DNA from: an uncultured Collinsella sp.
GTDB lineage: Bacteria; Actinomycetota; Coriobacteriia; Coriobacteriales; Coriobacteriaceae
NCBI GenBank assembly: GCA_900543615.1
Contig: UQSC01000033.1
Location: forward strand, 1 to 17,262
Direction: 5' to 3'
Length of the DNA stretch: 17,262 nucleotides
Program-made: the position numbers and the translations under genes
The notes under the pieces: model-generated
The model's input: the letters and a program-made list of their open reading frames with translations, nothing else
What the model was told of the DNA's origin: nothing
Databases searched by the model: none
Shown: in pieces, positions 6,573 through 12,872 of the stretch
Numbering within the stretch: the first letter of the stretch is position 1
How the letters are laid out: each line of letters starts with the position of its first letter

Positions 6573-7691
6573 ATGAAGGCCGTTTATTGCCCCTACTGCG
6601 GCGGTCGGACCAAGCGCAACGGCAGGACCTCGTCGGGGTCCCAGCGGTGGAGGTGCACGGCCTGCGGCGCGTCGACGACGGTGAGGTACGACGACACGGC
6701 GACAAGGCTCGAGGAGTTCCTCGGGTGGCTCCTCTCGAAGGACTCGCAGGCCACGATGCCGGGCGGCGGGCGGTCCTTCAGGCGCAGGACGGCCGAGTTC
6801 TGGGAGGTCTGGCCCATGCCCGTCCCCGACGGCGAGCTGCACCGCGTGCTCCACGTCGACGGGATCTGGGTCGCGCGCGACCTCGTCGTGCTCATATGCT
6901 GCAGCGGCGAGAGGGTGGTCTCCTGGTACATGGCCAGGTCGGAGAACTCGAGGGCGTGGTCGGCCCTCATGGCGCCGATCCCGGCGCCCGACGTGGTCGT
7001 CACCGACGGCGGGAGCGGGTTCGCCAAGGCCGTGCGCGAGACCTGGCCGCGCACCAGGGTCCAGAGGTGCACCTTCCACGCCTTCTCGCAGGTCAAGCGC
7101 TACACGACGACGCGGCCGAAGCTCCAGGCGGGGCGCGAGCTCTACCTCATCGCGCGCGACCTCATGGGCATCGAGGCGCTGCGCCAGGCCGAGATCTGGG
7201 TCGAGCGCTACCTCGACTGGTGCGGGTTCTGGGCCGACTTCCTGGAGGACAGGACCGTGGTGGACGGCAGGAGGGTCTACACCCACGAGAGGCTGAGGCG
7301 GGCGCGCTCGTCGCTGTCGTCGCTGGTGTCGGCGGGGACGCTGTTCACCTACCTCGACCCCGCCCTGGCCAAGGCCGGCCCGCTGCCGTCGACCAACAAC
7401 ATGATCGAGGGAGGGGTGAACTCGCAGCTGAGGGCCGTCCTGCGCAACCACCGGGGGCTGACGTCGGTCAAGCGCGTGAAGGCGGTGTTCTGGTGGTGCC
7501 ACGCGCACTCGGGGGACGCGAGGACGGCGCGCGAGAAGCTCGCCGCGATGCCGACCGACGCGGACATCGACTTCCTGTTCAGCGTCTACTCCGCCTCGCC
7601 GTCGCGCGAGGACGGAGGGCCGGAGTGGGGCGACAGGGCAGTGTGGGGGGACCTCCACCACAGGGACCCGTACCCGTTCTGGCTGGATTAA
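6573..7691 (+). CDS. IS1249-like (IS256 family) DDE transposase
   Basis: The 372-residue enzyme would cut and join the ends of the surrounding element. An N-terminal zinc ribbon is formed by two CxxC pairs (CPYCGG, residues 5-8, and CTACGAS, near residue 30). The DDE catalytic residues can be assigned to Asp in VLHVDGIW, Asp in VVVTDGGSGF and Glu in NNMIEGGVNSQLR. The TFHAF segment (Cys-Thr-Phe-His) between the second Asp and the Glu is usual for this family. The ATG at 6573 is preceded by GAAGAGG; a GTG at 6567 overlaps that site and is less likely. The frame is intact and full length. High GC and AGG arginine codons set it apart from its neighbours. Confidence 0.94.
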   Translation: MKAVYCPYCGGRTKRNGRTSSGSQRWRCTACGASTTVRYDDTATRLEEFLGWLLSKDSQATMPGGGRSFRRRTAEFWEVWPMPVPDGELHRVLHVDGIWVARDLVVLICCSGERVVSWYMARSENSRAWSALMAPIPAPDVVVTDGGSGFAKAVRETWPRTRVQRCTFHAFSQVKRYTTTRPKLQAGRELYLIARDLMGIEALRQAEIWVERYLDWCGFWADFLEDRTVVDGRRVYTHERLRRARSSLSSLVSAGTLFTYLDPALAKAGPLPSTNNMIEGGVNSQLRAVLRNHRGLTSVKRVKAVFWWCHAHSGDARTAREKLAAMPTDADIDFLFSVYSASPSREDGGPEWGDRAVWGDLHHRDPYPFWLD

Positions 7692-7716
7692 TGGATGGAA
7701 ACGGATGTTCTATCGG

Positions 7717-7740
7717 GACACACATTTTGTCCTATAAGCC
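7717..7740 (-). repeat. IS right terminal inverted repeat
   Basis: A perfect 24-bp inverted copy of 6387-6410, starting 25 bp after the transposase stop codon and abutting the right target duplication at 7741-7748. Confidence 0.95.
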
Positions 7741-7748
7741 GCATTTAC
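7741..7748. repeat. IS target-site duplication, right copy
   Basis: GCATTTAC, identical to 6379-6386. From 7749 to 7802 the sequence is very GC-rich with short palindromes (AAGGCGCCTT, CCTGC-GCA-GCAGG) and no gene. Confidence 0.92.
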
Positions 7749-7802
7749 CAGCGCAGCGCGCAAGGCGCCTTGGCGCCGCAGCGGCCGCCTGCGCAGCAGG
7801 CT

Positions 7803-7900
7803 GACCCCCTGACGGCCCACCCAAAGATCGTTAAAGCGACTGGCTTAGGCTGGTCGTTTTTTTGTTAACCTCGCATGGGGTCGAACCCGAAAGGGCGCGG
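7803..7900 (+). repeat. tRNA-Lys tail plus flank, copy 2, with its own terminator
   Basis: Nineteen bases identical to the tRNA-Lys 3' end (7803-7821) are followed by a hairpin CGACTGGC-TTAG-GCTGGTCG (7837-7856) with a seven-T tract (7857-7863), then GTTAACC and the same 27-bp segment as copy 1 (7874-7900). No tRNA body is present upstream: the T arm and acceptor partner are lost. The copy ends 6 bp from the dinD stop codon. Without the IS and its target duplication the two copies would be about 178 bp apart. Confidence 0.8.
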
Positions 7901-7906
7901 CCGCTT

Positions 7907-8767
7907 TCACAGATTGAGTCTACCCTGGGGATCGGTGAAACCGTCAGTACCCTCCTTGAGTTTCTTCTCGTCTGCCTTCACGCGACGCTCGAGCTTTTTT
8001 GTATCCTCGGCAGGCGGTAGGTTCTCGGGAACAATTCCGCGGTCGATGAGGCTGCCACGCACGCTCGTGTTGTTCTCGACGTGTTCTTGTTTGATCTGGT
8101 CCAGACCGTACAAGTCGTGTTCCTCGGCGTTGAAGGCCGTCATCGAGTTCGTGAGGTCCTTTGCTTTGATGAGAACATCGGCTAGCTTGTCCGCCAATGC
8201 AGCACTCTTGGACACACCAAGCTGCCGCTTCATGTCCGCCGTGCTTCTGCCGCCGAATAACGCCTCATCGCCCTTCGACTTGATGATCGCGAATCCTTTG
8301 GAGTCCACGCCTCGTTTGAACGCAATGCCCGAGAGCTGTTTCTCTGAATCGGATAGCGAGTGGCACGCCTGCAAGCGCTGAATCTCTGCGAAGCGCTGCT
8401 CTATGAGCTCCTGACGGCGTGTCTGCACGGCGAAGTACGCCTGTGCGAGTGCGATTTCGGGCTTGTTTGGGTCTCCGTTTTGGGCGATTAAATAGCATGC
8501 GTAGCGCGTCAGCTTGTAGTCTTTTACGGCTCGTTTGGCGATGCCGGCATCTACCATTTTGCTGGCCTCAGCAAAATGGGCGGCAACAGGCATTTTATTG
8601 GTGTCACACGATGCCATGGATCTCTTAACTGCAGTCTCAAAATTACGCCATTGGGTGTATCCGAGGGGTTCCATTAAATCGCGTGCGAGCCAATACTCAA
8701 CGCCGTCTTCTACATGGGCGTAGCTGTCAAGTTCGACACGCCATTTCTCGATATCCCTGCTGTCCAT
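7907..8767 (-). CDS. dinD: DinD-like (DNA damage-inducible protein D) protein
   Basis: The 286-residue protein aligns by eye with E. coli DinD along most of its length: a BRO/antirepressor-like N-terminus (EYWLARDLMEPLGYTQWRNFETAVKRS), the core LTRYACYLIAQNGDPNKPEIALAQAYFAVQTRRQEL, a FGGRSTADMKRQLG segment, and the C-terminal SVRGSLIDRGIVPENLPPAED region followed by a Lys-rich tail. E. coli DinD is an SOS-induced protein reported to act on RecA filaments; the role here is inferred from similarity. The start at 8767 has AAGGAAGAGG before it. I see no recognisable LexA box upstream. Lower GC than its neighbours and its position at the tRNA tail suggest it arrived by horizontal transfer. Confidence 0.9.
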   Translation of the reverse strand: MDSRDIEKWRVELDSYAHVEDGVEYWLARDLMEPLGYTQWRNFETAVKRSMASCDTNKMPVAAHFAEASKMVDAGIAKRAVKDYKLTRYACYLIAQNGDPNKPEIALAQAYFAVQTRRQELIEQRFAEIQRLQACHSLSDSEKQLSGIAFKRGVDSKGFAIIKSKGDEALFGGRSTADMKRQLGVSKSAALADKLADVLIKAKDLTNSMTAFNAEEHDLYGLDQIKQEHVENNTSVRGSLIDRGIVPENLPPAEDTKKLERRVKADEKKLKEGTDGFTDPQGRLNL

Positions 8768-8849
8768 ACCTCTTCCTTTCTGTTCGTTTGTCTACGTGGA
8801 CTATGTCGACTCCGTATTCAGAATGAGTATATTTGCCCGCGCGGACACG

Positions 8850-8887
8850 AATGGGCCCTGTGTCGCTTTGAGTTCACGGGACCCATT
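8850..8887. repeat. Imperfect inverted repeat between dinD and the flavoprotein gene
   Basis: Arms AATGGGCCCTGTG (8850-8862) and CACGGGACCCATT (8875-8887) pair over 13 bp with one C-A mismatch. Neither strand shows a T tract after the stem, so this is not a clear intrinsic terminator, though it lies 42 nt past the flavoprotein stop. The rest of 8768-8928 has no gene; a TATACT on the minus strand near 8826-8831 may belong to a dinD promoter. Confidence 0.5.
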
Positions 8888-8928
8888 AATATCGAGAAGT
8901 TGTGTTCTGCTCTGGAGGGGTGCTCGGC

Positions 8929-10455
8929 TTAGTCCGCTCGATAGTGCGAACCCAGGCTTTCGGTCCGCTTGCGCATGGCTTTGACCATTTCCTGTGCTAG
9001 TTGAATCTGCGATTGCAGGCGGGCGAGGGCAGCGATTTCGCTGTCGTTGGCATGTGGCTTATTTAGAGCCGTGGCTTCGTCTTGCAGGCTTTCAAGCTGT
9101 TGCAGGGCCTCGGATAGGCCTGTTTCGGTCCTGTTGATCATGCAAAAGGTGCTCATCGTGTGCCTAAGGCTGTGTGTCAGGCGTTCGGCATCTGTTGCGG
9201 CAATGCCGTACTGGGGGAGGGTGATATCCGCCTTCAGGGCCGCCTCAGGCTCTTTCTGCGCTGCAAGGGCTGCCGATGCGCCCGCGATACGTCCGAATAC
9301 GATGCCGTTGGCGCTTGACAAGCCACCAATGCGGTCGGCGCCGTGCATGCCGCCTGTCGCCTCGCCGCAAGCGTAGAGGCCCTCAACGCCCGTGTGCGCG
9401 GTCTTATCGATCTTGATGCCGCCGTTAGCGGCGTGGGCATACATCGCAACGCGCATCTCGTCGGTCGGCGCGATGCCGTGCTCGTCTTGCAGCCAGGTGG
9501 CAAAGGTCTGCACAAACTCTGGGACATCCTCGCGGGGGAAGTCGTAGTGGAGCGCCAGGCCTTCGGCACCTGCCTGATCGATGACGAGGTCGATGGCGCG
9601 GGAGGCCAAGCGCGAGGTGAAAGGACCATATCCAGAGCGCTGCTCGAGCAGGTCGTCCAGCTTGTCGTCGGCAATATCTACCGGCTGGTCTACGTGCACG
9701 TAGCGCCAGGTTTTCTCATTGAAGACCAAGTTACGCCTGGGCTCGATGAAGCCGGGCATCATCTGCATGAACTCTATATTAGTAAGTGTTGCGCCGTGCG
9801 CCAGCGCGATGGCCTGCGAGGAACTGAGCACATCAGCCGACGTAAGGCTGCGCTCGAACAGGCCGCCTGTGCCACCGGCTGCGATGACCGTGGCCTTGGC
9901 AGCAAAGGGCACGATTCGATTTTCGGTAAGGTCGTAGAGTACGGTTCCGGTTATTCTGCCGTTCGTGTCCTCAACAAGGTCGATAAGCTCATGGCGGGGG
10001 AGCAGGCGAATGCCGAGCGACTCGATCCAGGTCGTCAGAGCGTCCTCAAGGGGCTTGCGGGTGAGGCCGCGCCACATGCGCGTCTTGTGGTCAAAGCAGG
10101 GGATAAATTGCTTTTGTTGAGCACTCTTGGCGCTTTGCGGACGCTGGAGCTCAACGCCCAGGTCTTGCTCGAGCCAGTCAATCGCTTGGGGAATGCCGTG
10201 GACGAACGCTTGGACGAGTTCGGGGTCGGCAACGCCGCCGCCGACGGCCAGGATGGTGTCGATGAGGTCCTGCTCGTCGTCTTCGTTAACGGGTCCGATA
10301 AGCCCTAGGCCCCAGGTTCCGGGGAAGAAGCTCGATCCACTCATAGTCTTGCCGGCGCTTGCCACAGTGACGGTTGCACCCGTGCGTGCCGCTTCGATGG
10401 CGGCGCAAAGGCCCGCAATGCCAGATCCAATTACCAGTACATCAGTCGATTCCAT
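8929..10455 (-). CDS. FAD-dependent oxidoreductase, L-aspartate oxidase/fumarate reductase flavoprotein family
   Basis: The 508-residue protein begins with a dinucleotide-binding fold (VLVIGSGIAGLCAAIEAAR, with Gly10, Gly12 and Gly15) that holds the FAD ADP moiety. It has the family C-terminal FAD motif near residues 360-390 (YACGEATGGMHGADRIGG then SSANGIVFGRIAG) and a helical C-terminal domain like that of aspartate oxidase and succinate dehydrogenase flavoproteins. No secretion signal or FMN/heme domain is visible, so it is probably cytoplasmic. Substrate is uncertain: aspartate oxidase, fumarate reductase-like and other 2-enoate or amino acid oxidoreductases share these motifs, and nadA/nadC are not adjacent. 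The ATG at 10455 follows AGAAAGGAA; an upstream in-frame extension has no support. It appears to be transcribed alone. Confidence 0.85.
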   Translation of the reverse strand: MESTDVLVIGSGIAGLCAAIEAARTGATVTVASAGKTMSGSSFFPGTWGLGLIGPVNEDDEQDLIDTILAVGGGVADPELVQAFVHGIPQAIDWLEQDLGVELQRPQSAKSAQQKQFIPCFDHKTRMWRGLTRKPLEDALTTWIESLGIRLLPRHELIDLVEDTNGRITGTVLYDLTENRIVPFAAKATVIAAGGTGGLFERSLTSADVLSSSQAIALAHGATLTNIEFMQMMPGFIEPRRNLVFNEKTWRYVHVDQPVDIADDKLDDLLEQRSGYGPFTSRLASRAIDLVIDQAGAEGLALHYDFPREDVPEFVQTFATWLQDEHGIAPTDEMRVAMYAHAANGGIKIDKTAHTGVEGLYACGEATGGMHGADRIGGLSSANGIVFGRIAGASAALAAQKEPEAALKADITLPQYGIAATDAERLTHSLRHTMSTFCMINRTETGLSEALQQLESLQDEATALNKPHANDSEIAALARLQSQIQLAQEMVKAMRKRTESLGSHYRAD

Positions 10456-10643
10456 CGGATTCCTTTCTCGTCCGGCGCATTGTCGCACGGGTGATCGGCA
10501 ATGGGGCCGCAAAGACTCGGCAAATCGGTAAAGGGCAAATATGGCAGGTGGGCGTCATGGACGCTCTGACGCTCCATCTCATCACATCTTGTATTTCGCC
10601 CCAACTGATATATCGGCATTAGCTACCCTGCGACAGCGCAAAC

Positions 10644-10676
10644 AAAAAGAGCCGCTACCTGGGTGGGTAGCGGCTC
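10644..10676 (-). terminator. Terminator of the GGGtGRT/NifU-like operon
   Basis: An 11-bp perfect stem (10649-10659 with 10666-10676) with a 6-nt loop is followed on the minus strand by five T (10644-10648). It lies 35 nt past the GGGtGRT gene stop. From 10456 to 10643 there is no gene; the flavoprotein promoter must lie here but no convincing boxes are seen. Confidence 0.93.
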
Positions 10677-10711
10677 CAAAGCTCAACTATATGAGCATCG
10701 CGCGGGCGCGA

Positions 10712-11716
10712 TTAGGCCTTGAGGGCCTCCTCGACGGCGACAGCGCAGGCGACGGTGGCACCGACCATGGGGTTGTTGCCCATGCCGATGAGACCCATCA
10801 TGTCAACGTGCGCAGGCACGGAGGAAGAACCGGCGAACTGGGCGTCGGAGTGCATACGGCCCATGGTGTCGGTCATGCCGTAAGAGGCAGGGCCGGCGCC
10901 CATGTTGTCCGGGTGCAGGGTACGGCCAGTGCCGCCACCAGAAGCGACGGAGAAGTACTTCTTGCCAGCCTCGAGGCGCTCCTTCTTGTAGGTGCCAGCG
11001 ACGGGGTGCTGGAAGCGCGTGGGGTTGGTGGAGTTACCGGTGATCGAGATGTCGACGTTCTCGTGCCACATGATGGCAACGCCCTCGCGGACGTCGTCGG
11101 CGCCGTAGCAGTTGACGGCGGCGCGGGGACCATCGGAGTAGGGGATGGTCTCGACGACCTTGAGCTCGCCCGTGAAGTAGTCGAACTGGGTCTTCACGTA
11201 GGTGAAGCCGTTGATGCGGGCGATGATCTGAGCAGCGTCCTTGCCCAGACCGTTGAGGATGACGCGCAGCGGCTTCTTGCGAGCCTTGTTGGCGTTTAGA
11301 GCCAGGCCGATAGCACCCTCAGCGGCAGCGAAGGACTCGTGACCGGCCAGGAAGGCGAAGCACTCGGTGTCGTCGGAGAGCAGCATAGCGCCCAGGTTGC
11401 CGTGGCCCAGACCGACCTTGCGGTCCTCGGCGACGGAGCCGGGAACGGTGAAGGCCTGGATGCCCTCGCCGATGATGGCGGCAGCCTCAGAAGCGGACTT
11501 GGCGCCACGCTTGACAGCGAGAGCGCAACCGAGGGTGTAGGCCCACTCGGCGTTCTGGAAGGCGATGGACTGGGTGTTGTTGACGATCTCACGCGGGTTG
11601 AAGCCCTTGTCGGTGCAGATCTGCAGAGCTTCCTCGAGGGAGGCGATGCCGTTGTCGGCGAGGCACTTGTTGATCTTGTCAGCGCGGCGCTCGTAACCTT
11701 CGAACGTAACAGTCAT
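10712..11716 (-). CDS. GGGtGRT-family protein of unknown function
   Basis: The 334-residue protein carries the family signature GGGTGRT at residues 260-266 (SVASGGGTGRTLHPDNMG). Other Gly-rich, probably conserved stretches are LGHGNLGAMLLSDDTECFAFLAGHESFAAAEGAIGLAL (100-140; quoted here only as a span), RVILNGLGKDAAQII, and the C-terminal GLIGMGNNPMVGATVACAVAVEEAL. Six Cys are scattered (18, 34, 64, 119, 203, 324) with no CxxC motif. No signal peptide or membrane segment is seen. To my knowledge the family is described by its motif only. It follows the NifU-like gene by 18 bp on the same strand, with a GGGAGGG ribosome binding site, so the two are an operon and probably act together. Similarity of the Gly-rich motif to a nucleotide or phosphate loop is only a guess. 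Confidence 0.88.
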   Translation of the reverse strand: MTVTFEGYERRADKINKCLADNGIASLEEALQICTDKGFNPREIVNNTQSIAFQNAEWAYTLGCALAVKRGAKSASEAAAIIGEGIQAFTVPGSVAEDRKVGLGHGNLGAMLLSDDTECFAFLAGHESFAAAEGAIGLALNANKARKKPLRVILNGLGKDAAQIIARINGFTYVKTQFDYFTGELKVVETIPYSDGPRAAVNCYGADDVREGVAIMWHENVDISITGNSTNPTRFQHPVAGTYKKERLEAGKKYFSVASGGGTGRTLHPDNMGAGPASYGMTDTMGRMHSDAQFAGSSSVPAHVDMMGLIGMGNNPMVGATVACAVAVEEALKA

Positions 11717-11734
11717 AGTTATTTCCCTCCCTTT

Positions 11735-12469
11735 CTACTCGTGAACCGGGAACACGCTGGCGACGGAGTGAGTCTCCTCGTCGGTGCGCGGGTCGATGTA
11801 CTTGGCAGCGTTCTCCCACTGACCATAGTGGCCCATAGCGCCAGCGATGGCCTCCTCGGGGGTCTTGCCGGCCTTGACGGCGTCGGTGAACTTGCCGAGG
11901 TTCAGGAACTCGAATGCGATGATCTCGTTCTTGTCGTTGAGAGCCATGCGGGTGACGTAGCCCTGAGCGAGCTCGAGGTAACGAGCGCCCTTGGCCTTGG
12001 TGCCGAACATGGTGCCGACCTGAGAGCGAAGGCCCTTGCCGAGGTCGTCGAGGGAGGCGCCCACGGGCAGGCCGCCCTCGGAGAACGCGGTCTGGCTGCG
12101 GCCGTAAACGATCTGCAGGAAGATCTCGCGCATAGCAACGTTGATGGCGTCGCAGACGAGGTCGGTGTTGAGGGCCTCGAGGATGGTCTTACCGGGAAGG
12201 ATCTCGGAAGCCATGGCGGCAGAGTGGGTCATACCCGAGCAGCCGATGGTCTCAACGAGGGCCTCCTCGATGATGCCGTCCTTGACGTTCAGCGTGAGCT
12301 TGCAGGCGCCCTGCTGAGGTGCGCACCAACCCACACCGTGCGTAAGACCGGAGATGTCGGAAATCTCCTTAGCCTGGACCCACTTGCCCTCCTCGGGGAT
12401 GGGTGCGGGGCCGTGGTATGCACCCTTGGCAACGGGGCACATGTTCTCCACTTCCTGTGAGTACTGCAT
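11735..12469 (-). CDS. NifU/IscU-like iron-sulfur scaffold protein paired with GGGtGRT
   Basis: The 244-residue protein has an IscU/NifU-N-like core: GVGWCAPQQGACKLTLNVKDGIIEEA (span 45-70) and ETIGCSGMTHSAAMASEILPGKT (span 73-95), placing Cys56 and Cys77 where IscU has its first two cluster ligands; Cys11, Cys49 and Cys106 are extra or third-ligand candidates. The Asp that follows the first Cys in IscU and SufU (CGD) is absent here (ACKL). An extra C-terminal part of about 120 residues is not found in IscU. The expected role is to hold or hand over an Fe-S cluster in the cytoplasm, possibly for the GGGtGRT partner; this is inference. The ATG at 12469 has GGAGAGG before it. Its gene is first in the two-gene operon. 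Confidence 0.85.
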   Translation of the reverse strand: MQYSQEVENMCPVAKGAYHGPAPIPEEGKWVQAKEISDISGLTHGVGWCAPQQGACKLTLNVKDGIIEEALVETIGCSGMTHSAAMASEILPGKTILEALNTDLVCDAINVAMREIFLQIVYGRSQTAFSEGGLPVGASLDDLGKGLRSQVGTMFGTKAKGARYLELAQGYVTRMALNDKNEIIAFEFLNLGKFTDAVKAGKTPEEAIAGAMGHYGQWENAAKYIDPRTDEETHSVASVFPVHE

Positions 12470-12872
12470 GCCTCTCCTCTCTATCGTGTTGGCGTCCCGT
12501 CTGGGGGCCGTGGCTGGCGATTGCCGGGCGACCCTTCGAAAGGGACATGACATGCAGCCCCTATAATACCGCGAAATGCACGGAATATTCGGCGAACGGC
12601 TCAGTTTTCGTAGCGAGATGCGCGGAACTTTCAATTGAAACGGTTTAACTCTATATTCTGTGGTCGTGCACTTCCGTAGAGGGGGTCCGTCTTGGGCAAG
12701 CTTTTGGTCAGCTTTTGTAAGCGTTGCAGGGGTTGACCTGTTGCAACGGTGCCGTTCGCCGCCTGTTTACTGCCTTTGGCCGCGCGAGCGAATTGTTTTG
12801 CGTGAATGTTTTGATGGCACGCTTCAATCGTGCTGTATTGGATGGCAAGCAGATCCCGGCGAAGGGAGCGCC
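12470..12872. other. Divergent intergenic region upstream of the NifU-like and RAYT genes
   Basis: No gene is supported. On the minus strand TATTAT (12563-12568) could be a -10 for the NifU-like operon, about 95 nt before its ATG; no clear -35 is seen. On the + strand a perfect 12-bp palindrome TTTCAATTGAAA (12629-12640) overlaps a weak -35, with TATATT (12652-12657) as -10 after a 17-bp spacer. The long leader of the RAYT-like gene contains a stem with arms CGTTGCA (12722-12728) and TGCAACG (12742-12748). Confidence 0.45.
12629..12657 (+). promoter_or_regulatory. Possible promoter and operator of the RAYT-like gene
   Basis: TTTCAA (12629-12634, weak -35) lies 17 bp before TATATT (12652-12657). 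The -35 lies in the perfect palindrome TTTCAATTGAAA, which could bind a regulator. The leader would be about 210 nt. Evidence is consensus matching only. Confidence 0.35.

Larger units (their letters stand above)
6387..7740 (+). mobile_element. Complete IS1249-like insertion sequence (IS256 family)
   Basis: The 1354-bp element has perfect 24-bp terminal inverted repeats (6387-6410 and 7717-7740, outer ends GGCTTATAGG) and is flanked by an 8-bp direct target duplication GCATTTAC (6379-6386 and 7741-7748). It carries one transposase gene. Inside the left end are a terminator-like hairpin and a subterminal copy of the inner end sequence. Its GC content is visibly higher than its flanks and Arg codons are often AGG rather than the CGC of the host genes, so it is recently acquired. 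Perfect ends and an intact gene suggest it may be active. Confidence 0.95.

Noticed and set aside
6546..7804. Long alternative frames on both strands across the IS
   Set aside because: High GC removes stop codons; only the 6573-7691 frame has transposase motifs. The others are Pro/Arg/Ala-rich without domains.
11339..12460. A 373-codon + strand frame opposite the NifU-like and GGGtGRT genes
   Set aside because: Antisense shadow with Val/Gly/Asp/Leu-rich composition and no recognisable domain.
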